Positions 1-12,600 of a stretch of 64,000 bases of DNA are shown in pieces. Under the pieces are notes generated by a model. The model had not been told where the DNA came from. It saw nothing but the letters and a program-made list of their open reading frames with translations, and searched no databases. The position numbers and the translations under genes were made by a program. Each line of letters starts with the position of its first letter. Position 1 is the stretch's first letter. Source of the stretch: Deuterostichococcus epilithicus (lineage: Eukaryota > Chlorophyta > Trebouxiophyceae > Prasiolales > Stichococcaceae); NCBI GenBank assembly GCA_033439295.1, contig JAVTLE010000004.1, positions 1,886,200-1,950,199 on the forward strand, written 5' to 3'.

Positions 1-2779
1 GCGCACGCCGCAGGACCAGGCGCAGCAGCCGGACGACCGCGCCGGCCTGGCGCCGGACGAGGCCATGCCGGACGCCATGGCAGCACCGGTCCCAACATCA
101 GTTCCCGCGCCTTTTGAGGCCGCGGCGGCGGCGCCAATCGTGACCGCAAGCCTTGGCACGCTGGCGCCTTCGCCCATCCCGCTGTTCGTCACGCCGGCGG
201 ACGGCGTCATGACGCGGCGCCGCAAGCCGGCGCTCATGGTGCCCGCCGCCCGAGCGGCCCCGGGCCTCCCAGCTGCCAGCTTTGCCAGTCTTGGCGGCGC
301 GTCCGCCGCCAGCGCGCTGCTGCACTTCCTGCCGCAGCTCGGCGCCGGCGGCAACGCAGGCAGCGGAGGCAGCGTCAGCGACCGGCTGTCGGAACCTCCC
401 GCACCCCGCAGCGGCTTGGCGGGCAGCCTGCGCAATGGGATCCACAGCACGGGCGCCCCCGAGAGCAGCGCGCCTGCGGCAGTACCCGTGTGCCAGGACA
501 CAGCCCATGCTGAGGCGCAACCAGGCGGCGCGCGCGCTGCGCCCGCGCAGCAGCATGCCAGTCAGCGGCCGGAGCAGCAGCGGTTGCCCAGGTCGGCTCG
601 CATGCAGCAACCCAAGGCGCTCAAGTCGGCGGTCCGCATGCAGGCATCCGGCAGCAGGCCCACAAGGTGAGCGACGTGCCGCCAAGTGCTCACCATGTCC
701 CTTCCGAGAGTGCTGCATGTTGCAACAGCCACCTTTCTCATGTGCTGCCGGACAGACCCGAGCCATGGCATTCCTGACAGCCTGACAGGCATTAGCATGC
801 CTGCTTGTGCTTGAATGTTGAAAGGCTACAAATTCCCCTTCTCTGTGCCGGACCTGAGAATTACCAGCAAGAGATCCTTGAAATCCGCCTCCAGGCGGGT
901 GAGGTTTGCACGGGGGCCGCTGCCGGGAACGGCGGACGGCCACCCGCTGCACGAGGGCGTGCAGTCCGCCGCCCGCGCCCCCGATGCGCCTCCGCCGCAG
1001 CCGCTGACCGACACCCTCACGCTTGGGCACGTCAAGGCGCTCGAGGTGTGCGTCCTGTCTCGCTCGCACCCGGCAGGAACGTGCTGGCAGATGTTGACCT
1101 CCACCAGCTGCAGGAACAGTGGCGCGCGAACGTTGTCGGGGTTCACGAACGCCCGCCACGGGATTCCCAGGGGGCGGCCCTGCCAGCCGTCTCTGCTGGG
1201 AGCATGCGGTCGTTCAGAGTCCGGAGACTGCCGTGACGCCTGCTGCGTGGCGTGGCTGCAGGCGGAGCTGGGCGGAGAGAACACCTGGTCCGTCAACCGC
1301 TTGAAGCGCAGGTCTGCTCCCGCCTTTGGTGCCGCATTCCTGTTGGCAGGGCTTTGCCCCAGAGCCGCGCCGCTGCCGCATGGTGCTTGATGTGGAAGCC
1401 GCTGCCCCAGCAATGTGTTGAGGTGGCGACGCTTGTTATCTTGTCTCCTTTAACATCGATGGTGCCTGGCGACAATGCGGTTGATGTGTCGCTCTCCCGT
1501 GGCTGCAGAGGCGGACTGCTGCCGCCGCTGAAGCGGCAGCGTGTCTTCGCGACTCCGCAGCCGGCCATGGTGGCGGCGGCAGTCGCGACGGCGCGCCGTG
1601 GTCTCGCGATGCACCTGCCGCCCGGCTTCCTGCGGCTGTCGGCAGCTGGCGCCGCCATGGCGGGCGCACTGCAGCACCAGTGGGCCCCGGCCAGCGGGCA
1701 GGCTGGCGGCACAGCGACCGGCGGCGACGCCGGCAGCCGGCAGGCGANCGGCACGGCAGCCGGCGGTGACATCGCCGGCCGGCCCGATGCTGCTCGTGAG
1801 AACGGCGAGCAAGCGGCGTCCCCGGCAGCGACGGAGGCAGCGCCGTCCGGCCGCCCCCGCAGCCGCGGGAGCGGCCGCGACCACCCTGGCGCGGCACACG
1901 GCGGCGAGCCAGCGCACACACCGCACAAGGCTGGCAGCCTGCGGCATGATCAGGACGCCGGGCTGGCAGTCTGCAACGTGCGGGCGCAGGAGCAGCAGGT
2001 ATGTGGACAGCATCGGAAGCACGAGGATTACTGCAGGATGCGCTTCGAGGGGTGCTGACTGTGGCACCTCGGCCGCTTCTCTGCAAGGCGCAGCGGTTTG
2101 CATGACGGTACCGTGGTGAGGGCCGTCACGCTGCCATGTTGCTGAGAAGCCGCCAGGCCTGCGGCGCGATCAGGCAGCGTTGAGTTTCAGGGGATGCTGG
2201 CTGTCATCCAGCGCATGTGTGCAGTTCCATCTGCGATGTTTGTGGGGGTTGTCCTGCATTCACACTGACAGTTGCCTTGCCGCTCGTGTGCAGGCGATGG
2301 CAGCGGCAGCAGAGGCCTATGCACCTACAGGAGGCCTTCATGCAGACGCGGCAGCTCCAGGCCGCAGCGACGTGGGCGGCGGCGCGCAGACAGCGGCTGC
2401 GCCCGCAGTGGCAGCGCCAGCACGCCAGTCCTGCTCCAGCCGGGTGAGGCTTCAGGCAAGGCGTGCGGTGCGGCAAACACCTGTCCCACCAATTCTCAGG
2501 CCTCCAGACCCTGTCCTATTGCTTTCCTGATTGCATGTCAGATTCCGACTGCAATAAGGAGCATTGGTCAGCAGCCGAGTTGCGCGTTGCCACTGACTGC
2601 GCGGCCTTGCACAGGCACGGCAAGTGCCCGCTTTGCTGCCGCAGGCAAGCGCCGGCAGGGTGTCGGGACAGGCGGAGCAGTCGCAGCGCGTCGCCGCTGC
2701 TGCCCGCCAGCAGCTCGCCGGCGCCATGCCGGGCGAGGCGGCGCCACAGACTGTGATCGCGGCGGGCGCTGGCGCCTGA
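1..2779 (+). CDS. Unrecognised protein, C-terminal ~580 residues (5' end outside window)
   Basis: The frame is already open at the window edge, so the N-terminus is missing. Exons that join in phase are 2-666, 868-1045, about 1108-1188, 1262-1311, 1509-1998, 2294-2443 and 2645-2779, the last ending in TGA. Donors are GTGAGC, GTGTGC, GTCTGC, GTATGT and GTGAGG, with C-rich tracts before the acceptors. The third exon's donor is the least certain junction. The product is rich in Ala, Gly, Pro and Gln, with basic clusters such as TSKRSLKSASRRVRF and PPLKRQRVF that could be nuclear-localisation signals, and no membrane segment. I recognise no domain. An N at position 1747 lies inside the fifth exon. 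Overlapping minus-strand ORFs of up to 353 codons look like GC-driven shadows. I trust the gene and strand; function is unknown. Confidence 0.6.
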
Positions 2780-3495
2780 CGACGACAAGCCTCATGAAGG
2801 GGCAGCCGCCGGACAGGAATGGGTGCAGCATGCAGCAGGAGTCGCAGGGCTCGATGCAAGGGTGCTCGTCAGTGTTCGTTGCCCCGGCCTCGGCGATGGC
2901 GCATGTACTGCAGACAGCTGTTCTATGCGGTGCTGTATAGGTACCCAACTTTCACATCATGTGCAGTATTTTCTTAATATGAAGGACCGCAGAGCTTGCG
3001 CAGCTTCCACTTGCATATACCAGTGTGAGCTGGGGTGGAGAACAGGTGTTTGTTTGCTGGTCAATTGCATAGTGTGGTACCTGGCCAGGGTTTGCAGGTT
3101 ATTACCTGGCTTACAGGTTGCTACCTAGGGGTGAGTGTCAGTACGTTACCTCTGCTGCAGGCATTGCCTATAGTTTCATGGTCCCATGCTACCTAGTCAA
3201 CGCGACACGGGAGTGGCACACGCTATTGCATTGAGACGCTGTGGCCACACACACGGAACTAAGGAATGCGTCATTACACTGGTTCCATCTACCGGTGGGA
3301 CATGAAGAGTTCTGTCGAAGCGACGCCTGAGGTTTCCTTTCCGACCACAAGCTGTCAAGGCAAGTATACCAAAACAAAGCGAGGAATCACACTTGCAATG
3401 TGAGAATGTTGGCAGTGGTTTGAAGCTGAAATGGAAGGTTGCCAAACATCATCGACAACTGTTGACTGCAGCCCCGCGGTCGCTGGCGTCCAAGT
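2780..3495. other. Intergenic, convergent 3' ends
   Basis: This lies between the stop of the plus-strand gene at 2779 and the stop of the minus-strand cyclase at 3496, so it should hold both 3' UTRs. Around 3080-3130 the short motif CAGGTT..TACCT recurs two or three times. TTACA at about 3111, read on the minus strand as TGTAA, is a possible chlorophyte-type polyadenylation signal for the cyclase. I see no coding exon. Confidence 0.4.
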
Positions 3496-5628
3496 CTAAC
3501 TCCAGCCGATGGTGACACATCGGACTGGTGCGCCGTCGCTCCCATGCAGCTTCACTGGCATGCGTATGCACAAGGTCTTCAGCCATCGTTGAGTCAATAG
3601 CTGCACAAGCGGCACGCAACAGTGCAAGCTCATGCGCGCGGCTGTGATCGGCATTGACAACATTATGATGCTCTCACGAACTGGACAAAGATGTGCAAGG
3701 GGAAACTCACCAAACAGCAGCAGCAAAGCTATGATGCACCTGGGAGGCAGTGCAGCTGGTGGAGGCCGGGCTTCAACTCGTCCAAATGGAGACCCTCCAC
3801 AGCGATCACGCCCTGCAGCATGCGCAGCGATGGCAGGATTTCAGACCCGATCTGCTCCAGCTGCAAGCTGTGTTCCGGCGCCCTCCGCGCCGGATCCCGA
3901 ACGCGCGCGCTGCCCCAACGGGTAGCAGCGCTGCTGTGGCCATGGCCGTGGGGCCTCAGATCAAAACATTGAGCAGGGCACGACCACCCCGCAGGCGCTC
4001 ATGCGGCGCCTTGAGGCCGTCGCACAGGCTGCCTGCGGCGGGCTGGACCCTGTGCCCTGCAAACACCAGCCCGCAGACGGGACGCAGCCAAAGACTGCCC
4101 ATGAATGCTCACTGCGAACAGCAAGTGCCCAAGCGGCGCCCCGAGGTCAGCATGGGTGACGGACATCAGAGTCCCAACTCCTGTGCCCTACAAGCCTGAT
4201 CCGCAAGGAGCGCAACCGAAACCGCGAGCTTCACGCTCACCGCGCCCAGCAGGTGCTCGTGCGGCGCCTTCAGGTCGGCATAGGTGGCGACCGTCAGGTA
4301 GTCAATGCCGACCAGACGCACAGCAGGGCGATTTGCGACCAGCCATTCGGCGCCGGAGGCGTCGAAGGACGTGTAGTCGGACACAAAGCCACGCCGCCGC
4401 ATGAGCTGTCTGCGAGGAGCTGCCTCGCAGGAGTTATGAAGCGAGTCTGGTGGGGGATAGCAAGGCGTGGATGGGCTGGCGGCGCGTCACGTCGCATGGG
4501 TGTCCCTCACATGGCGGCGTCGCCACATACATGCACAGGGTCTTGGCCGTCTACTGTGAGCCTTTTACAAACAAAGCCTGGGTCGGATGACTCAGAGCCG
4601 CAGGCTACAGGCAGGATCGGCGAGGCAGAGTCGGCAGCTGGTCAGGATGCGCACCTCTTGGTGTTGAGCGTCTTGAATAACACCCGGACAATTCCAGGCG
4701 GAATGGCAAGTGCCTCCAGTGCCTCGGCTGCAGCGGCACCCAGGCACCCATTCGGTCAAGGTGACGATTCGTGCCTGCCTGGCTAGCTTCACAGCAGGGA
4801 TCATCGTGGCTTTTTTTACAAGGCAGCAAGACCACTTGGCACGCTTTGCCGGGCAGCAGCCCATGCTGTTCTGTTGCTCCAAATTTACCTGTAATGTTGG
4901 TCGAGTCCGGAACCTCGACCAGCAGCGCTGGACCTGCGCAACACCGTCATCGATGCCTTGGCTTCATTCTGCTGAATCGGCGGCGTCAAGAAGCGCAGAA
5001 CTGCTGTGTGACGCCAGGGCGGTCATGCGAGTACCCATGATCACCGTTCAGTGTTTCAAGGCTCAGGCTCTCGACGCCCCGGCCATCCTTGAACGCGCCG
5101 TCGTTGAAGTGGCTCGGTGCGTCCAGGTGGGTTCCTGCGGTCGGCGCGGAACCACATGGTCGACAGCTCGCAGGACTTCAGAGGCACAGAGCACTTCCAG
5201 GGCTGCGCACTATGTGTGTGCAGTCGCCGAGTTTCGCGAGGGTGGCAGCACCTGTGTGCGCGCTGGGCAGGCGCAGCCGTGACTGGTTGCAGATGTCCCC
5301 GCTGCGCGGCGGAGCAGGAGCTGGGATCGCAGCTGCGGCGGTGTGAGGCATGGCCGACCCGTAAGCATCACACAATGCTCATACTATGCTGCATGCTGCG
5401 GCGTCGGCACACAGCAAAAGGGTGTCTCCCTCACCTGTCCCGACGCTGAAAGACAGCAGCGATGTCGTCGGGCAGGCCGTCTGCCGACTCAAACACGAGC
5501 GCGCCCGGCCGGATTGCATAGCTAAGGTCTCTTATTCTGCCGGTGCCCGTGCCAGGCGGCGGTACGTATGCTGCGCCCCAGTCGCGAGGCTCTGCATAGG
5601 TGGGATGGCTCATGTATAAGATGCGCAT
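3496..5628 (-). CDS. Cyclase-family metal hydrolase (kynurenine formamidase-like), ~250 aa
   Basis: Eight exons join in phase on the minus strand: 5628-5435, 5301-5252, 5134-5045, 4933-4889, 4727-4655, 4409-4241, 3812-3740 and 3554-3496 (TAG stop), about 250 residues. The exon-2/exon-3 junction builds the family's metal-binding motif HTGTHLDAPSHF (pattern HxGTHxDxPxH), which coordinates the catalytic metals in this superfamily (Pfam PF04199). Other family blocks are DLSYAIRPG near the N-terminus, FKTLNTKR in exon 5, DYTSFDASGAEWL plus LVGIDYLTV in exon 6, and VEGLHLDELKPG then HCLP at the C-terminus. The start at 5628 is the first ATG of the open frame; a second ATG at 5613 is equally possible. 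No clear targeting peptide is seen. The true substrate is unknown: members hydrolyse N-formylkynurenine or other amides and lactones. The gene shares a 624-base upstream region with the divergent ADP-ribosylglycohydrolase. Confidence 0.88.
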
Positions 5629-6252
5629 ACCATCGGACCTTGCCTGTGGCTAAATTAGCACGCCAAGCGGGCTGGATGCAGCCACAGGTTGCGCGCGAGC
5701 ATGTTGCTTCACCTATCACATCTACAGCAGCGCGGCCACCTGCGGCAGAGCATTCGTTCTGTCTCTCGGCCGGCGCTGGGGCTGAGTACGCAGTGCTGGC
5801 CCTGCACGCCGCCAGGCATAGAACGATCGCCGCGGCGTGACGCCGCCACACAGGGCTGCCGTGCCGGCATTGCATGCTTGACACGTCGGCTGAATACGCT
5901 AGGAGCAACTTCAGGCCGATCGCTTCCCTCCCTGCAAGACTCTTAGGCCAGCAACGCAATTCACACAGATCCCTTGACCACACTTCGCAGAATCAAGGTC
6001 GGGACTCGGCTGCGCGAATGTGTGTTCCTGCTGATTGTATTGACAATTCGCGTCTGAGCATGCAGAAAGCGAGTGCGAGCTGGCACGAGCTCGCCTGCTG
6101 TACGACAAAGACCTGCCTTGTGATGATGCCGCAGTTTGCGTTCGCAATTCCATTAGAAAATCCCTCTACAGAGCCATACACCTAGTGCAGCTGCAGTCGT
6201 TGGCAATCTTCCGAGTGTCCAAGCACCTTCGCAGATCCCGAGTGCTGCCACC
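5629..6252. promoter_or_regulatory. Shared divergent upstream region
   Basis: These 624 bases separate the start codons of the minus-strand cyclase and the plus-strand ADP-ribosylglycohydrolase, so promoters for both must lie here if my starts are right. I see no convincing TATA box and no coding exon. Any co-regulation is inference from geometry only. Confidence 0.4.
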
Positions 6253-9061
6253 ATGATGCCAGCTCCAGGCACGACGGAGGATGCAGCACTGGGCGCTGTG
6301 CTCGGCGCGTTCGTCGGAGACGCTGCAGGTGGCAAGCGACAGCAACTGCTCACGTCACTGCCTCCAGCCTGCGTATAGCCCTTTGCACTGGAGCGCCAGG
6401 GACATGGGTGCGTGCATCGGGAGCTTCAATTGCATGCTGTGGAACCGTACAGGAGCGGTGCTGGAGTTCCAGCAGACGGTCAGTTCGAAGGAGGTGCAGC
6501 AGGCGCTGACGTTCCCAGGCGGCGGCGTGCATGCCGTCGGGCGCGGCCAGGTGAGCGTCCCTGTTGGCGCCGCCCCGGCGTAGTCCCACAGGCAGGCAGC
6601 ACAGCATGCGAGCCATGTTGCTCCAGTGTCAGCTGTGGTCAGGATGGATGCTGCACAGCTCGAGCCCTTCAAGCTCCTCCCATCGCTCGCTGCGCCAGAT
6701 CACGGATGACAGCGAGATGGCCTTGTGCCTGGCGCGCGGGCTGCGAGCAACGCCGCCGCCGGCGTTCCCCGCCGCCGCAGTCGCCGGCGAATACGTCAAC
6801 TGGGCCGAGGGGCCGCCGCAGCCCTTCGACATGGGTGAGCGCCAGGAACGAGCCAGCAGTCGGCAGGTGTCGATGCACGGCAGCGACCACAAGCCTGGGA
6901 GGATTGGCACCGACCGTGCAGTTGCTCATGGGGGCCGGCCGCCTTCATTTCTACAGGAGCAGAGGGATGACATAGGAGTACCTGATGCAATCTCTTCGCC
7001 AGCAGAGCCAGCTTCTGCGTGGCGCATTCGCGCCTCTGGTGCCTGCACCGTCTGGAGAAAGCAGGCTGCAGCCCTCAGACATCGGCACAACATGTGCGGA
7101 TGAACACTTGAAACCTACGGTGGTCGTGCATCATTGCTTCTCACTGTGCAGGCATCACGACCCGCAACGCGCTGCTGCCGGGAGTGGCCGCCAAGGCGCG
7201 GGCGGCGGAGGACGGCGATGCGGCGCCCGATGCCGATGCGGTGCTGCGCCTTGTTGACATTGCAGCCGACCGGGTGCCGCCGCTGTACTCTGTTCCCAAA
7301 CAGTGCTGGACGCCTGATCGTACTTGATGCGTGCTGGCTGCGCAGCTCAGGGCGATGCACTCGGGGCAGCTGCCGCACAGATCGCCACGATGGAGGCGGT
7401 CCAGTGCACTGCATGCTCTTTGCGGGCGGGTGTTACCCAATGCAGCGCTCGCGGCGGCCGCGAAAACCTTGCTGCTGCCACAAGTGCTGCACAGGGCGCC
7501 AGCTCTGACATTTAGACCCCCGCTGCCGCATGCCATGCCGCAGGACAACCAGGGGTCCAAGGCGAACGGCGCGCTGATGCGGGCGACGCCGCTGGCGGTG
7601 TGGGGTCACCGGCTCGGCGCTGAGCGGCTGGCGGCCGCCGCGCGGGCGGACTGCCGGCTGACTCATCCCAACCAGTCGTGCCAGGCAAGACGAAACGTCA
7701 CGAAGCCGACCTGGCACGTGGCAGTCTGTGGTCAAGGCCCTGCCTGCCGGCACCAGTCACTGCAGTCCCACATCAGCCAGTGTCGGACGTTGCCGCCTGC
7801 GCAGAGCTGCTCGAAGCACTGCGAAGGCTCTGGTGCGGCCGGCCGGTACGGAGCACCGTCCTGCCGCCCTGACACCTGGCCGCCATACAACACGCAGGAC
7901 GCAAATGCAGCGTACGTCATCGCGGCGGCGGCGCTCATCCGGCGGCCAGGCGACGCAGCAGGCGCGGCGGCGGCAGCGGACGGCTGGGGGAAGGCGCATG
8001 CATGCCCGGAGGTGCGCGGCTGGCTGGAGGAGAGCCGGGAGCCTGGGCCGGGCCCCGACTGCGACCAGCAGATCGGCTTTGTGCGCTGGGGCTTTGTGCA
8101 CGCTTTCAGGTGCGGTTAGGGATTAGGGTTTGTCCTGCTCTGAGCTGGGGGACTGCCCTGCCCCACGAACCACGCGCTGCTGCGCTGTGGTGGCGCGTCC
8201 AGTCGGTCGGAAGGCTTGCTGTGTGTTCGCTTGCTGTGTGTTCGCTGCCGCATTAAATGGGTGCTAATGGCGGAATGTTCAAGCGCCCAGAATCTGCACA
8301 TGCAGCACCCTGAGGCGGCGCGACAATGGCATCGTCGAGGCTGGTGTGATCCGCCCGTGCCTAGCAGATGGCTTCCGTGGCTGTGGCGCAGGCTGCTGCG
8401 ACGGACGTGCCGCTTCGAGGGGGCTCTGGAAGGCATCCTGCTGCGCGGCGGGGACACAGACACCAATGCAGGTTCACTCGCAGCTGGAAGCGACACGCCG
8501 CCTACAGCTCCTGCTGCTGCTTGCGTGTCAAGCCTGCCTGCGTCGCCTCAGAACATCGAACACTGTGTAGTCTGGCACGAGCCTGTGCTGCTGGTTGCGG
8601 GCCAAGCCTGCCTGCATCGCATCGGAACCTCCAGCACGGCTCATGCTGGCACACCACGACGAACATTGCCTCTCTGGACAGCGCACCTCTTTCTCGTGGC
8701 TTGTTGGTGGCTCTGCCTGTTCGTGGTCCCTGACTGATTGCTGCCGAAGTGCGCCGCAGCGATCGTGGGTGGCCTGCTGGGCGCGCTGTGGGGCGCCAGC
8801 AGCATCCCCGCGGCCTGGCGGCAGGCGGTGCTTGGCCGGACGGCCGCCAGCGCCGGCGTCGAGCGGCCGGAGTGGCTGCTGCCGGGGCAGCTGCCCGGGC
8901 TGGTCGACGAGCTGCTGGCGCTGGCGCGGGAGGGGGATGGCGAGGGTTCAGCCGCAACGGATGGCGGCGGTGATCCGGACGTGGCGGCAGAGGCGGCGGC
9001 GCATGCGGCGGCCGAGGAGCAGCGGGCGCAGAAGGCGCGGCTGGCTGCCGCTGGGTTTTGA
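6253..9061 (+). CDS. ADP-ribosylglycohydrolase family protein, ~388 aa
   Basis: Exons 6253-6328, 6453-6550, 6699-6834, 7152-7273, 7544-7684, 7898-8109, 8392-8471 and 8760-9061 join in phase to about 388 residues. Family signatures (Pfam PF03747) appear in order: an N-terminal GAVLGAFVGDAAGA, the first acidic metal motif ITDDSEMALCLA, ITTRNAL, KANGALMRATPLAVWG, and the second metal motif RGGDTDTNAAIVGGLLGALWG built across the last junction. These Asp/Thr residues bind the Mg2+ pair used to cleave ADP-ribose from proteins or small molecules. The intron at 7685 starts with GC (CAG|GCAAGA), required by phase. The exon ending at 7273 is the least certain. There is an Ala-rich C-terminal tail and no membrane segment or clear transit peptide. 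Whether it reverses protein, DNA or small-molecule ADP-ribosylation cannot be told from sequence. It is divergent to the cyclase gene. Confidence 0.88.
8511..8660. repeat. Imperfect ~74-base tandem duplication in an intron
   Basis: Two adjacent copies (about 8511-8584 and 8585-8660) share CAAGCCTGCCTGC, TCGC and GGCAC blocks at a 74-base period. They lie wholly in the last intron of the ADP-ribosylglycohydrolase gene, so they do not alter the protein. Confidence 0.6.
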
Positions 9062-9678
9062 GCCTCGGGCCGTGGTCTGGAAGACGATGAGATCCGGCGT
9101 GAAGGATGCGGCTGGTGGCTGCGTGTCAGCTTGGTATGCTTTCGGCCTCTTCAAGCGTGTGTCATCAGATACTACTGCCGTTGTCTGCTGTGAAGGGCTG
9201 GAAGCTCATCTAGAGGGGGCATCCTCGAAATTCCGTGGCACAGACAATTTCCGGCGTCAGGGCTTGTCGACGTGTTACAGACAACATTAGACGACATGCA
9301 ACGCCTAGCCGCACTACACTACACACCTTAAAAAAACACACCATCTGATGCTGACAAATCTGAACCCTGGACCGACATGCCATTGCAAAATTGTCCCGCC
9401 AATGCCTGGATACATTTGAGCACACGTTCGTCCAAGACATTGCAAGTGATTCTAGATATGGACATGCAAAATGTGTGCCCAGTGGCTGATGACGCGACGC
9501 CTGAATGTGGGTACAGCTCCGGTTGGATGCCCACAACACGGCTGGGCCTGTTCTCATCTCATGGCGGCCGCTAAAGCTGCTGTTCGTGTGCACCCATCAT
9601 CTCACACAGCGCTGCCGGCAACGCCTGCCTGGCGCTGCTTGCCAGGCACTGCCCACAAGGCACATCCTAGTCATGCTG
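9062..9678. other. Intergenic, convergent 3' ends
   Basis: This lies between the ADP-ribosylglycohydrolase stop (9061) and the polymerase-theta stop (9679). TTACA at about 9275 reads TGTAA on the minus strand and may be a polyadenylation signal for the polymerase gene. No exon is seen. Confidence 0.4.
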
Positions 9679-12600
9679 TCACAGCGGCGGCAGGCGGTAC
9701 TCGGTCAGCTCGCCCCAGCTCGGGCCTACGCGCAGCTTGACGGGCATCGGCAGCGATCTACCGGGCGTCCCGCCCGGCCCCGACGGCAGCACCATTGGCA
9801 GAGCCTCCTCCTGTGTGTCAGTGGAACAGGGTTTGAAGAGGATCTTCAGAAATGCCAAGCGGACCGCAGTGTTCACCTTCTCCAGCCACATGAGCCCAGC
9901 TGCTACACGAACGGGCTGCAGCTGCTGGGGCCTGCTGGCACTGGCCGCAGGCGCCGTTTAAAGCAGCTGACAAAAGTGGCAAGGCATCAGAGCAAGGGCT
10001 TATGATTGTGTAGCCCAGATATTTGTACCTTCAATCCAAGAACGATGCGCACCTCCATGATGCGCTTGACAAGACGCGCCGCGTGCGGCAACACATCCTC
10101 CCGCGCCTCGAACACGAGCTCGTCGTGCACCTGCACATAAGGAGGGATTCATAATGGTTCTGCAGGTCAGGCCAGCAGGGTGATCAGGCGTGGCTGTCAG
10201 CTGTTTCACCTCCAGCAGCTGGAGGGGCCGGCACTCGGCGCCGGCGCCGATTACGCTGCGAGAGGGTGTGTTTCCCAGGCAGGATCACCACAACTAACCC
10301 GTGACTTGTTCTGGGAGTTCGGTCAGGCAGAACAGTAAGGAGGCACGCTCGCTTCGACGCAATGCAGGGCGTTTGAGAGTCTGGGGCAGCAGGCCGCGGC
10401 GCGCTGACCATGTGCACGATGCGGCAGGTGGCGGGCGGCAGCTGCGTGCGCAGCGCCCGCTGCAGCAGCACCATCGCTGTCTTCAGCTTGTCAGCGCCGG
10501 AGCCCTGGCACACCGAGTTGATGGCGGCGCGCTCGTCCTTGGACCGCTTGCCTGCAGCAGCGCGAGTTTGCAGGGCGGTGGAGGTCGAAGGTGTTTGTGA
10601 TCGGAACATCGGCGTCTGGGGGACAGAGTACCGGCAGCAAACTTGCGTGCGACTGCAGCCAATGTCCCTGTCCAGGAGTGGGGAACGCAACAAGCAGTTG
10701 CACAGCCCGCTGGCTGCGATGAGCTGCCTGCAAGGCAACTTTTGCGCTGTGACGCAAGACAATCAGATCGGATGGCGAGCAGGTCCAGCAAGGCCGGACA
10801 GGCTTCCTTGACGGCCGCACCCGAGTCGGCGGATGTGAGGTTGGGGAAGTAGTGGCGCCGCCCGCCGAGGGTGCGGACCCAGGCGGTGCGGCGGCCCTCC
10901 GCCAGCAGCGCCTCCCGCCACCGCCTGATGCCGGGCACCGCCGCCAGGAAGGCGTCCGACCGACGCTCCGCCTCGCGCCGCGTGCACTGCGCAGCAATGC
11001 CGGGGGCGGGGTGTGCACGAGGATGCGCTGGTGTTCGATTTGGCAGTACGGCTGCCAGCTGTTTGTGAGAAAAAGGCAGCAACCTGAGGCAGCAACCGGA
11101 GAACTCCTGGAGCCTGGCCATGCATCAGCCACCTGCATGTCCTTGGCGAGCCTGCCGGCGCCCATGCCGAACAGCAAGCCATACGACATCGTCTTGGCGT
11201 GTTCCCGCTGCTCCGGCTGAACCTGCAGCATCACATGAGCATAGTTCTGAAAGACACTTGACGCAGAGCAGGCCTGCGGCCTGACAGTAGGTGCAGTGCA
11301 GCGCGAGACCCAGAGGGCCTGCACGGCCGTGCGACAGCACGAGGCCGGGGGATGCGGGCCGGTGACCTTGAGAGTTGCTGCAAAACGCAAGTGCGGCATG
11401 GCTGACAGCCGAGCACCGCGTGTTCAGGGCTTGCGCCGCGGCACCTGGCTGAGCGGCGTGCCGAGCCACACAGAGGCCAGCTGCGAGAAGGGGTCCTGCC
11501 CCGCGTCTGACAGCAGCCGCCACATGTTCTCCTCGCGCGCCAGGAACGTCATGATGCGCAGCTGCGCGAGGAAGGACACACCCGCTACATCAGCTACACC
11601 CTCCATCCTTCGTCAGGGCAGTCTTGCTTGGCGCTCAGCGTACTGTCCGAGGCATGCCACAGCAGCAGCACAGCAGTGCAGCAGTGCAGCTTCGATGGAC
11701 AACCACATGGCGACCAGAGGGTGGACGGCCATGGACGGTCAGCAAAGTGCTGCAAACGTGGAATCGGCAACTGCTGGTGGATGTCCGCACCTCCATCTGC
11801 GACCAGTCGGCCGACAGCAGCAGCCAGCCGAGTGGCGCCACAAACACCGACCTGCACGGTGCACAGATGTCTGGGCGTCATAGTCATAAACCACATACAC
11901 CACCTCATGCACCGTTTGCTGGGCAGGTCTGGGCACGGGTTGCAGGGGCAGTTCCTCGGCACATACCCGGGCATCTGGCAGGTGGGAGGGTCGCGCAGTG
12001 GCAGGAGAGGGTCGCAGCGCGGCGCCGCATGCGCCAAGGCAGTGGCCATGCAAACGATGCTTGTGCTCCCCACCTCAGGTTTAAATCCTCAACCCACCTC
12101 AGGTTGGCCTCGTGGTCGCGGTGCGTCACAGCGCTGCGGTCTGACAGCGGCGTGACCGCCTGCGTGAGCGGCACGCTGAAGGCGCGCGGGCGAGGCATGC
12201 ACTGCAGGTTCAGCTCGTCCATGGCGAAGCGCCCGGTGCTGGTCATCGTCTGGTTGAAGCGCGTCTGCAGCCGCCGCAGCACCCGCTGCGAGAAGCCGAC
12301 CGCCTGCATTCGGCGGCACATGCGGGGTGGTGTTCCAAACAATTACATGTGTGCATGGTGCCCCTGCCGAAGCTGCTTGCACCTCGAGAAACGTGTCAGC
12401 TCTTTCCATTGAAGGCGACAATCGAGCCCCAGTTGAGCACTGCCTGCAGATTGCTCGACGTCTCAGCAGCAACCACGAACACCCGAGCGTCGGCCGGTGG
12501 TGCCGCCACCAACCAATGCAAGTTTCTCAGGTCGAAGCGCACGGAAAGCTTGGGCAAGAGTGACAGCGCAGCTTCTGCTTGCTCATACCCTGCCAACGGG

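Noticed and set aside
98-1159. 353-codon minus-strand open frame over the first gene
   Set aside because: High GC makes long antisense frames common. It crosses several in-phase plus-strand exons and resembles no family.
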